Of a DNA stretch of 64,000 bases, positions 43,707-52,800 are shown in pieces (within the stretch, counting starts at the first letter, position 1; the number at the start of each line of letters is the position of its first letter). The DNA is from Globisporangium splendens. Lineage: Eukaryota > Oomycota > Peronosporomycetes > Pythiales > Pythiaceae. The translations under genes and the position numbers were made by a program. The DNA lies in the NCBI GenBank assembly GCA_006386115.1, contig VFIW01000038.1, positions 1 to 64,000 on the forward strand, in the 5' to 3' direction. The notes beneath the pieces are model-generated. The model ran no database searches, was not told where the DNA came from, and worked only from the letters and a program-made list of their open reading frames with translations.

Positions 43707-45257
43707 ATGGCTGGCGGAGCTCCGATCAACCTACAGGACCACGGCAGTGACAACGCCCCGACTGAAGGAAGCCGGCGCTATGCCGTCATCGTCTGCATCT
43801 TCGCGTCGCTCGGCGGTCTCTTCTTCGGGTACGACCAGGGGGTCACGGGCGGTGTGCTCGTCATGAAGTCCTTCCTCAACGACTACTGCATCGGCTGGCA
43901 CGAGCAGACCGAGTTCGACTGCACGCGGTCGTCCGACAAGCTCCCGACGCGCTGGCTCGACTTCACGCTCTGGTACAACATGACGTACAACATCGGCTGC
44001 ATCTTCGGTGCGCTGCTCGGCGGCTGGATCGCCGACAAGTTCGGTCGCCGCATGACGATCTTCGCGGCGGGTATGCTCTTCTGCATCGGTACGTCGTGGG
44101 TGTGCTTCAACCCGTCGCAAGAGCACGGACTGCTGCTGACGGCGCGCGTGATCCAGGGCATCGGCGTCGGCAACTCGTCGTTCTCGCTGCCGATCTTCGG
44201 CGCGGAGATGGCTCCCAAGGAGCTCCGCGGCTTCCTCTCGGGGTTCATGCAGATGACCATCGTCACGGGTCTGCTGCTCGCCAACATCGTCAACCTGATC
44301 GTCGAAGACGACGCGCACGGCTGGCGCGTGACGAACGGAGTGGCCATGGCCGCGCCAATCATCGTCATGTGCGGTATCTTCTGCGTTCCCGAGAGTCCGC
44401 GCTGGACGTACGTGCACAAGGGAAAGGATGCCGCCGAGGTCGAGCTCAAGCGGCTGCGCATGACCGACAACGTCGGCCGTGAGCTGCAGGCCATCGGCGA
44501 CCAGATCGCGTCCGAGGGCGACGCCGCCGGATGGAAGGAGCTGCTCGAACCTTCGATCCTCAAGCGCGTGCTCATCGCCATGTTCCTCCAGGTGCTCCAG
44601 CAAGCCACGGGAATCAACCCCATGTTCACGTACGGCGGTCTCATCTTCAAGGACGTGGTCGGCGACGGCATCCTGTCCGTGCTCATCCTGTCGATCGTCA
44701 ATTTTGTGAGCACGATCCCGGCGATGCGCTGGGTGGACACGTTCGGTCGTCGCCAGCTGCTGCTGCTCGGCGCCCTCGGCATGGTGCTCGGCCACGTGCT
44801 CTCGGGGATCACGTTCACCGTCGGCTGCGACGGCAACACGGACAACTCGGGCTGCTCCAAGGTCGCCGGCTACATCATCATCCTCGGCACGTCGTTCTTC
44901 ATCTTCAACTTTGCCATCTCGTGGGGACCCGTCTGCTGGATCTACCCGGCCGAGATCTTCCCCATGAACGTGCGCGCCAAGGCTGTGTCGCTCTCGACCA
45001 TGTCCAACTGGATCATGGGAACGTGCATGACGTGGGTCGTCAAGCTCTTCCCGTCGCTCAACATCAACGGCGTCTTCTTCCTGTTCTGCGTCACGTGCCT
45101 CGTGTCGGGTCTGTTCGTGTGGTACAATTGTCCGGAGACGAAGGGCGTGCTGTTGGAGGACATCGAGGCGCTGTTCCACCGTGGTGGCCAGACGGGCGGG
45201 AAGGCAGCGTCGCCAAAGTACGCTGGCGTCGAGACGCCTGCCATCGAGTCCGTGTAA
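43707..45257 (+). CDS. MFS sugar transporter (inverted copy 2)
   Basis: 516 aa, practically identical to the copy at 40866-42416: the only amino-acid difference I noticed is Ser515 in place of Phe515 near the C-terminus, the other changes being silent. All sugar porter motifs are intact (GYDQG, DKFGRR, PESPRW, QQATGIN, PAEIFP, PETKG). ATG 43707 was chosen although the frame is open upstream, because the core promoter lies 89 bases before it and the mirror copy has the same start. The divergent arrangement with equal leaders suggests doubled dosage of one transporter. Confidence 0.93.
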   Translation: MAGGAPINLQDHGSDNAPTEGSRRYAVIVCIFASLGGLFFGYDQGVTGGVLVMKSFLNDYCIGWHEQTEFDCTRSSDKLPTRWLDFTLWYNMTYNIGCIFGALLGGWIADKFGRRMTIFAAGMLFCIGTSWVCFNPSQEHGLLLTARVIQGIGVGNSSFSLPIFGAEMAPKELRGFLSGFMQMTIVTGLLLANIVNLIVEDDAHGWRVTNGVAMAAPIIVMCGIFCVPESPRWTYVHKGKDAAEVELKRLRMTDNVGRELQAIGDQIASEGDAAGWKELLEPSILKRVLIAMFLQVLQQATGINPMFTYGGLIFKDVVGDGILSVLILSIVNFVSTIPAMRWVDTFGRRQLLLLGALGMVLGHVLSGITFTVGCDGNTDNSGCSKVAGYIIILGTSFFIFNFAISWGPVCWIYPAEIFPMNVRAKAVSLSTMSNWIMGTCMTWVVKLFPSLNINGVFFLFCVTCLVSGLFVWYNCPETKGVLLEDIEALFHRGGQTGGKAASPKYAGVETPAIESV

Positions 45258-45260
45258 CAG

Positions 45261-45701
45261 GGAACCGTGATGATAGTGAGAAACGAGAGTGCTGTAGTTA
45301 TACGAAGTGGTGTTCACCCACATTTTTTCTGTGTATTAAGTGCAAGCAAGGCATTCATGCTTTGGTGTCTCATCCACGAAAGTGCATCCTGCAGGTGTCG
45401 ATTACTTTCTCATGTATAGGGGGATCGCGTTCCCTTGAATAGAGGCATCACGTATCAGATGGGTCTTGAAACCTGTGTGTGCATTACCCACTAGATGTCC
45501 CGCATGCATCAATTTTGAAAGTCTCCATGTAGCCCACGAGAAACACCCATTTTGACCCAGTTGAACTCCAACTGCATCAATGCAGAATCAGCACAATAAT
45601 GTCACTGGTCTGTATGGGGAGGGGATATGCGCCTGCAGTTGCCAGCGTCTCTCTGTGCATATGTATATATGTATATGCATACGTGAGAGGGTTTACATGC
45701 A
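45261..45701. other. Convergent intergenic spacer
   Basis: Between the 3' ends of sugar transporter copy 2 and the minus-strand permease. A short ATGTATAT-rich tract lies at 45658-45682. Nothing else recognised. Confidence 0.5.
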
Positions 45702-47529
45702 CTAATGTCCTGCGCCGCGGACGGTCTGGTTGCGCGTCTTGGAGGTCTGCGTCCGGGACGTCTTGGAGGGGACGGTGGCGGCGCTGGGTGCGTCCGTGTG
45801 CTGACTCGTGTTGTGGTGGTTGGACGTGCCGCGATGGCGCTTGTTGCCGCCGCTGCGCACCGCTGCTGTGCGCTTGCCGTTGAACTTCATCACGTGCGCG
45901 ACGAGCAGAACGCGGTTCTCCTGTGCCGAGAACGTCTGCCGCTTGCGCGCGTAGCCAAAGTAGAACAGCGTCAGCAGCGCGGCGATGCACCCGAACGCGA
46001 TGATCTCGACGCCGCCGTTGCCCTGATACCCAGCGATCGCTGTGATCGACAAGATCCAGACACTCATCGAGTACAACGCACCGGGGATGCCGCATGGACC
46101 GTGGAAGTTTGAGCTCTTGATGTTGCGGTAGTTGAACTTGAGCGAGATGTACCCGATGCACTGACCCGTGTACGACATGAACGCGCACATGATGCAGACG
46201 CTGAAGAGATACACCGAGATGGACGGCACGAGGTACACAAACAGACACAGCGAGTAGCTGATGAGCGAGCCGAAGGTGATGGCGACAACCGGGGTACCGT
46301 GGCGATGCGAGGTGCGCGAGAGGAATGTGGGCAGCAAACGAGACGTCGCCATGGCCGCTATTAGCTTCCCGTAGCACCAGATAAACCCAAACGCGGTCGC
46401 GTACGTTGCTGGGACCGAGAGCAACGTCGCATACTTCTCCGAAAAGTGGGAGAACATGATAATGCCATTGTTCAGTGGAGCAAATTCGGCTGCGAGCGCT
46501 GCGATCTCGCCTGGGTACGGAAGCGCGACCGTGATGCACAAAACCATGATCCCTGTGACCATCAGCGACGTTACGCACGCGACCTGGGCCACCGGCACAT
46601 TGTTCCTTGGTTTGTCAGCGTCGTCACTTGTGAGCGACAGCGCTTCAACCCCGACGAAGAACCACGCCGCGATGGGAAGTGCCTTCATGAACCCATTGAA
46701 ATCGTCGACAAAGAACGCGCTCGAGTTGCGCGCCACGCTCGCTTCCCAATTGACGAAAGGCAATGATCCGAAGCAGAACAGAAGCACGATGACAAAACTG
46801 ATGCCGCCGAGAACGAGATTGAAGTGCCAGAAGACGCGACCGCCAATGATGTGGATCCAGAGAGCCGAGATGTAAAACGCGAGCCAGATCAGCGGCTCGT
46901 AGCCATGCAGTGATGGCGCACTCTTGACGATCATGTCGGCCAAGAACAGCGTTGTCGTCGCGACGTACGTGATATACTCGAGCGCTTCACAGCACCCGAT
47001 AAAGAAATCAGGGAAAAAGCCCAGTGTGCACCGCGAAAGCCCGTAGCCACCACCAGCAAACGGCAACGCGCCCGTGATCTCGGCCGTGCAGCAGCAAAGC
47101 GTCAAGTACGCGCCTGCGATGAGCACGTAGGCGATCAAGTAGCCGTAAAAACCTGCGGCGAGCCCGGCGTTCCACGAAAAAATACTGCCCACCAATTACG
47201 ATCGTGATGCCGAGCATCCAGACGTCGAATTTGCCAACAATGTACGCATTCGATAAGAATCCGCCGTGGATATCCGTTTGCTGGCGACGAATCGCTGATG
47301 GTATTCTCTTGTCGACCAGTGGCGGCTCTCGTATCTTGGAAAGGAACGAGTTCGAGAATGCTGGTGCCGAGATTTTGTTTCCTTTCGAGCTTTGCCGAGG
47401 TGTCCCTGCATTATTTTCAGCGGACGTCGCCAGCGTCGACGGCTTGGACACGCTCGCGATCACGATGGACGTCGGCGCCACGGCTCCCTTCTTTTTCGCT
47501 TGAGCATCGCTGTCTTTGAACCAGGGCAT
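45702..47529 (-). CDS. APC permease, ethanolamine-permease-like (frame-shifted)
   Basis: Twelve-helix APC-superfamily transporter of about 605 aa. ATG 47529 starts a 110-residue Ser/Lys-rich cytosolic leader, then KFDVWMLGITIVIGGQYF begins helix 1. The core resembles ethanolamine/amino-acid permeases (SWNAGLAAGFYGYL; EITGALPFAGGGYGLSRC; GCCEALEYI). The frame breaks inside helix 1: the T run at 47177-47182 has six bases, and five would join QYF to SWNAGL exactly as in the intact paralogue at 55467-57083. One lesion only, so sequencing error or a very recent mutation. The C-terminal 65 residues are Arg/Ser/Thr-rich (TSRTQTSKTRNQ), unlike the paralogue. Substrate uncertain: ethanolamine, amino acids or polyamines. 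Confidence 0.8.
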
Positions 47530-47890
47530 GGCGAACACGGGCGACGGATGCTGCGAGACTTATCGAGACTGGACGTCGAAGCGCTGGGTCGTTCGGTGCT
47601 GCTCTTTTGACTCGACCGACAGAAAAAGTTACGGCTAATTTTACGACATGCGCGGCGTTTCTATTCCGGATTTGGCTCGTTTCGCGCGCGTTTGAAGACT
47701 GACTGACTGCAGTGCTGATGCGGGATCGGTGAGCGCTCTGCTTTCTCCGTTGTCCGTGACGTCATCGCCGCCGTCGTCGTCGTCGTCGTCGTCTTCATGG
47801 CGCACAGGTATCCACAAAGGAACAGAGCAACATGTATGTATTTTGGGGATTCGTGCACTAATTCTTTTTCCTTTTGCTTGCGTCCTTTCT
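47530..47890. other. Spacer between permease and mitochondrial carrier
   Basis: Upstream region of the minus-strand permease and 3' flank of the carrier. Contains a short GTC/GTCGTC run at 47771-47792. No promoter consensus recognised. Confidence 0.5.
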
Positions 47891-48925
47891 TTACAGGGAT
47901 TGCATGTAGTTTTTCTGCAATTCGAACGCAACAAGCGTGATGCCAAAGAGCGGCGCTTGCACCATCATACGCGGCACGACGCCCTTCATCAGCGCGCCGT
48001 ATCCGTTCGTCGCGACCACCTTCTGGAAGCAATCGAGCGTGCTCGTGTAATTTGCGCCGCGCATCTGTCGTCGCGTCTTGATCACATCGGCAGGCGTACA
48101 GAGTCCGGCAGCCGTCGCGCCGGCGGTGGCACCTGCGAACACAATCGACGCAATCGAGTTGTTGCCTTCGGCGTCCGCGAATGCATCCTTGACGCTCGCG
48201 TACATTGGGAAAAAGATCACGGCGTACGGGATGTCGCGCATCAAGCACACACCCGCACCCTTGTACAATCCGCGAACTCCAAGGCTCTGCACGACCTGCA
48301 CCGCCGTCAATCGCTCGGCAGGAGGCAGCGCAGCCTGCGTCTGTAATCGGATCTTGACGATTTCCGTCTGCACCACATAACATACAGAGCAAAACACACA
48401 AGCAATCGTCAACAACCCAGCGCCATATCAAGATGCAACGTGTGGCAATTGCAATGCACGCACCGGGTTGGTCGCGATGACCTGTGCGAGTCCGGCACCG
48501 GCGCCAGCAAGCACTTGCTTGCTGAGCGAGAGTTTACCAGTCTCATCGGCAAAGTATTCGCGCAGCTGTTCGTTCACGGCGAGCTTGATGGCTTTCTCGG
48601 GGAGCACGCCGATGAGCGTGGGTGGCAGCCCGCGGTACAGTCCGCGCATGCCGTCGGTCTTGAGGATGTGGCGGAAACAGTGGATCGGCCCCGAGAAGAA
48701 CACCTTGCCGCTCGAGCGCGTCTGGCCCTGCAGCTGCGTCTTGACGATGTCGATTGGGAACGTCGCCGAGACGCCGACGACGCCAGCCACACCGCCCACC
48801 GCGAGCTTCCAGTGCAGCGGGATGAACACCTGCGGCGGCACGGCAGCCTTGGCCGTCGGCGGCAGCTGGCGCGTGAGCACGCCCGCCGTGCGCGGATTCA
48901 CGACCGCAGCAGCAGTTTGCGGCAT
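47891..48925 (-). CDS. Mitochondrial carrier, glutamate/aspartate-glutamate type
   Basis: 312-aa SLC25 carrier of the mitochondrial inner membrane, from two exons: 48925-48464 and 48367-47891, with a 96-nt phase-0 intron (GTGCGT...GTGCAG). The splice joins ATNP to TEIVKIRLQTQ. Three repeats show the carrier signature: FPIDIVK, NPTEIVK, TPADVIK. The second and third repeats (RDIPYAVIFFPMYA, TPADVIKTRRQ) are close to those of the aspartate-glutamate carriers. The N-terminal EF-hand region of those carriers is absent, so it looks like the shorter glutamate carrier (SLC25A18/22) type. It would exchange or import glutamate/aspartate. A core-promoter-like site lies about 60 bases upstream of the ATG. 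Confidence 0.88.
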
Positions 48926-48984
48926 GTTCAACTGATGATATGCGGAGACTTGCTGGAGCTTGTAGTGTGTATGAGGCACACGCG

Positions 48985-48998
48985 AAATCGAGGAATGG
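48985..48998 (-). promoter_or_regulatory. Likely core promoter of mitochondrial carrier
   Basis: Minus strand CCATTCCTCGATTT, two mismatches to TCATTYYNCAWTTT, at the right distance from ATG 48925. Confidence 0.5.
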
Positions 48999-50216
48999 AA
49001 GTTTGGTTGGTGCGCGAGTTGCAAGTGGCAATTGACAAGCGGTTGCTGCTTGTCGAGTGACTGAAGCAGGCGAGCGAGCGAGCGAGCGAGTCGGGAGGCA
49101 GGCAAACAGAGGACAGAAGAACGATCGGAGCGCACGCTGCCTGCCACGAGCACAACACAAACACGGCGACGAGTGCCACTGTCTGATTGTAATCCCAGCT
49201 CTTCCAGCCAACTGCAACCGCTCCAAGACAATAGACAAACCACGGCGGCGATCTCTCTCCACAGCGTTCAAGTGCATTCGGTACGTTCATGATGAATGTA
49301 TGTTGTGTTGAGTGTTCTTGCATTCAAATGCTTCACAAGTCAAAATGTATGCAGACAAACATGCATTTCTACAGGCACGCAGACAAGGGGTTTCGGACAA
49401 ACGACCTCTGCTCGTGGCAACGGATTGGCTGAGCTGCGCACAGCACGATCCAGTCACGATGCGCTAATTGGATCGCCGTACTGCCGAACCCCGTCCCCTT
49501 CCTCGTCTCTCTCGTGGACAAACTTGAAGATCCTGCGGTGGCAACTGCGCTAAACCAGTACATTGGGAGCCAGTGGCGCTTTTGGTGGATAACGCAGCCC
49601 AGGTTCAACACAAAACAAAAATATGTGACCTGGCTGACTGGCTGGCGACAAGCGCCGATTGCGCATTTCGTGTGCGCTGTCTGGAGCCCATGTGGCTGGC
49701 TGCTCTTTTCCGCCGCGATTTGTGTTCCTGTCTCGTGTGCGCTGCTTGCGGTTGAAGCTCCGCGCGAACAAGTTAAACCCAGGACGTCCCGCGTTCCTCC
49801 TGCATGAGTTGTGACAACCCGCGAGCACACTGAGGTGAGTTATTTGGCCAAGATTCGTTTCGCACGTTTTCTCCTGTCTCGCGTGACAACTGTATACTTA
49901 TGCGGAGAGAGAGAGAGAGAGGGGAGAGGGCTCCATTACAAGAGAAAAGACGGGATTCCCTGCCTCAAAAGAATGCAGATTGACAGTGCACACAAATTGC
50001 TCGAGCACTAAATGAAACGCCCCTTTTAAGCCTGCCACACTCAGTGAAACCCTTATCAAGTGCAAAATCGACCCCTGCTCACGATTGCACCACTGAAACA
50101 ATCTACTCTCGTAAATAAACTAGAACCATATGTTCATATATGCGAATAATTATAGTGACGTGTCACTCGTGACCTGTCCAGTCGTGACCTGCACACATTT
50201 GTTGTCCAAGAGCTCG
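48999..50216. other. Intergenic spacer
   Basis: Upstream of the carrier and downstream of the PIP kinase. It holds a GAGC-rich run (49073-49090) and a GA tract (49904-49922). No gene recognised. Confidence 0.45.
49904..49922. repeat. (GA)n microsatellite
   Basis: GA dinucleotide run followed by GGGGAGAGGG in non-coding sequence. Confidence 0.88.
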
Positions 50217-52352
50217 TTACAACTGCTGATGGTGCTGCTGCATCTGAGCTGACACACGCGCCGACGGCGGCAACGGCGCGAGCGTATCGTCCTGTACGAC
50301 GTGCTTCTCCATGAACTCGATGAAGCGGTCGCCGTAGAAGTTCGGGTTCACGGCCGAGATCTGTTTGCGGTTGTGGCGCAGCCCCTTGAAGAACGTCTCG
50401 GCGATCTTGCGCGAATTGTACTGCTGCAGGATGTCAATCACGCCGAGAAAGTACACAAAGCCGTTCTTTCGCCCGAACCGGTCGCGGCCGTAGATGCCGC
50501 CTTCGTCGCGGCAAAAGAGCGACTCCGAGTGCGTCGGCGGGAACGTGTCGACGTCGAAGTCCCGCGGCGAGATCGCAGGCTGCGCGCCGTCGACCGCGAC
50601 CTCGCCACTGCCGTCACTGCTGTTGGACTCGTACTCGGACTCGGAGCCGAAAAACTCTGGGTCGAAGTCGTCTATGGGTGACGCGATGGTCGTGGCTGTC
50701 GTGGCGTTCGACACGCGCGGGTATGCATGCGATTCCGACACGGTGCTGGACTCGCCTGCTGCGCCGTCCGAGATCGATCGCTTCAATTGACTAGGTACAG
50801 GCGGAGTGCCGTCACCTGCGAGACTCAGCTCTGGGTCGTTGCTCGTCTTCGTGGGCGATGTCGGCACGGACTTTGACGTCACTGCCTTCTGGTCTGCGGC
50901 TTTGAGGTTGCCCAAGATCGTCGTGTGGATCGCCTGCTGCGCGTCGTGGATGCCGATGAGCATACTGTAGTCCATGATCTTCATGCGCTTGAGGAACTCG
51001 ACGTCCTTGCGGATCTGCACGAGCAGCATGGCGCGACGCTCTGCGCCCATCTGCAGCCGAAAGCCGCTATCGAGCAGATCCATGTCCTTGAGCACGCCGT
51101 TCGAGTTGCGCTCCTTCTGGGTCGCGCGGCGTCCGATCTTGGAACCTTTCAGATCAAAGCGGCCGTGGATCTCGAGCGGCGTGTCGAACACGCTCGCCAT
51201 GATGATGAAGTGCATCTTTCGGCGCAAGTGGTGCATCTTGACTCGGTGCATGCCGTAGAACCGCGTGATGAGCGTGTTTGGATTCTCCATCACAAACTTG
51301 TAGTAGTGCGGCAGGATGCGGCGCAGGAACTTGGACTCGTCCTTTGTCTGTGTTTTGATCATGAACCTCCCGTCATGTGAGTAGAAGAAGAACTGGCCCG
51401 ACTTGGAGTTCGACATAAACTCGATGAAGTTGAACTCGCCGCAGAGAGTGACCATGTAATCCGCGGAATCGATGTAAAAGCGGCGACGGATCTGGCGGAA
51501 AATGTCCGGCGCGTAGTCCTTGAACTTGAACGGATGCTGGAGCTTGGCGCTCGCGAGGAAGCTGCGCTTTTCGACGCGCATGAAATCGTCCATCGTGAGC
51601 CGCTGCTTGAACGGGTTCTGGAGCCCCGCCGAGTTGAGGATGCCGCACATCATGCCGTATGTGAGTGCGTACTGCTCGTGCTGATTGTGGATCTCGTTGC
51701 CCGCGGGCTTCTTGAAGCTCCGGTCGGCGTTCTTGTACTTGGTGCGGCCGAGTTTCGCGTTGCCAATACGCATGCGTTTGTCGAGCAGCGATGGCGGATT
51801 CGGGCGCATCTCGTTCGCCTTGACGAGCGCGATGTACGCCGGCGACTCTGGGTCGGACACAGGCATCTCGCGGATCGGCTCAATGGTGGTAATGTTCGTG
51901 GTCGAGGTCACGATGGCCGTCGAAGACGTCAGCGATGGCTGGCGCTGATGGTCCAGGAGCTCAGGCGCGAAGTCGCTTTGGTTTATGTGCTCGAGCGCGA
52001 GTGCGAATTGTGCAGGCTTGGTTGAGATTGTTTGTGAGGCTGCTGTTGTTGTCATGGGCTTCGTGTTGGGACTGCTGCTGTTGCTGCTGGTCTTGTCGGC
52101 TCTCGGGGACCGCAATGGGAAGCTGCGCGCGCGAGCCTCGAACTGGAGCACGCCGTGGTCTCTCACATACGGGTTCACCATGGCACTGAGCGTCAGCGCC
52201 GGCAATTGCGCGACATGCGCGGCCATCGAGTCACTCGGCATTCTATTGTGCTTGCGTTGTGGCTCTGGAGTTGCTGGTTGCAGGTTGTTCTCTTGCACGA
52301 TTTGTTTGATATGGAGCGACTGCAAGTAGAATGCAGGAATAAAGAAAAGCAT
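50217..52352 (-). CDS. Phosphatidylinositol-phosphate kinase
   Basis: Soluble PIP kinase of up to 711 aa with no intron. Residues 1-200 are low-complexity; the catalytic domain starts around FKFKDYAPDIFRQIR. Motifs: SNSKSGQFFFYS, MIKTQTKDESKFLRRIL (51330-51370), HGRFDLKGSKIGRR with the conserved DLKGS (about 51130-51170), MDYSMLIGIH (50943-50972), a disordered 150-residue insert, then the activation region FVYFLGVIDILQQY and ISAVNPNFYGDRFIEF (50310-50470). It makes phosphatidylinositol 4,5-bisphosphate or a related lipid; type I or II is not decidable here. Unlike the oomycete GPCR-PIPK fusions it has no seven-helix N-terminus. The start at 52352 gives a hydrophobic leader; Met at 52241 (MPSDSMAAH) is an alternative. 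Confidence 0.88.
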   Translation of the reverse strand: MLFFIPAFYLQSLHIKQIVQENNLQPATPEPQRKHNRMPSDSMAAHVAQLPALTLSAMVNPYVRDHGVLQFEARARSFPLRSPRADKTSSNSSSPNTKPMTTTAASQTISTKPAQFALALEHINQSDFAPELLDHQRQPSLTSSTAIVTSTTNITTIEPIREMPVSDPESPAYIALVKANEMRPNPPSLLDKRMRIGNAKLGRTKYKNADRSFKKPAGNEIHNQHEQYALTYGMMCGILNSAGLQNPFKQRLTMDDFMRVEKRSFLASAKLQHPFKFKDYAPDIFRQIRRRFYIDSADYMVTLCGEFNFIEFMSNSKSGQFFFYSHDGRFMIKTQTKDESKFLRRILPHYYKFVMENPNTLITRFYGMHRVKMHHLRRKMHFIIMASVFDTPLEIHGRFDLKGSKIGRRATQKERNSNGVLKDMDLLDSGFRLQMGAERRAMLLVQIRKDVEFLKRMKIMDYSMLIGIHDAQQAIHTTILGNLKAADQKAVTSKSVPTSPTKTSNDPELSLAGDGTPPVPSQLKRSISDGAAGESSTVSESHAYPRVSNATTATTIASPIDDFDPEFFGSESEYESNSSDGSGEVAVDGAQPAISPRDFDVDTFPPTHSESLFCRDEGGIYGRDRFGRKNGFVYFLGVIDILQQYNSRKIAETFFKGLRHNRKQISAVNPNFYGDRFIEFMEKHVVQDDTLAPLPPSARVSAQMQQHHQQL

Positions 52353-52800
52353 TGGGAGACAAGATCGTGGTTTCTATTTTCATTCCGAGATGTTCCGAGT
52401 CCACAGCGCGTTTGTATCTAATTAAATATTGTGCAGTTCTTATGGAAAATGTCGTGATCCATCAGCATCGCAACGTTCTTATGATGAAGTTGTGCACTTT
52501 TTCATCATGGCTGTTTTACAAAGAAGCACATGGCATTTAGGATACGTACACCTGCAAGCAGATGCTTTCGATTTCTGCTTGGTGCCTTTACGAGCCATGG
52601 TGTCCATCCGATTGTAGCTCCTCATTTGCCACATGTCCGTGTTACAGAAAAGAAAACACACAAAGCCGCACATGTCTTGTTTTAGTTGTTTGTTACGTGC
52701 ATGTATGAAGTATTCGCCTGCTCTGTGCATTCGATTGTGTGTTGATTGTGTGTGTTCGTTCCTACCCTAAAGCCGAGGATCCTGGCTTCCCAATTCGCAT
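52353..52800. other. Intergenic spacer
   Basis: Between the PIP kinase 5' end and the pyrophosphatase 3' end (tandem minus genes). No clear initiator for the kinase recognised. Confidence 0.5.

Larger units (their letters stand above)
43587..45260 (+). repeat. Inverted duplication, right arm
   Basis: Reverse complement of 40863-42531; see that entry. The two arms form a large imperfect palindrome with a 1.05-kb centre. Confidence 0.93.

Noticed and set aside
45577..46578. Minus-strand frame of 333 codons overlapping the permease in another phase
   Set aside because: His/Arg/Pro-rich shadow of the permease coding sequence.
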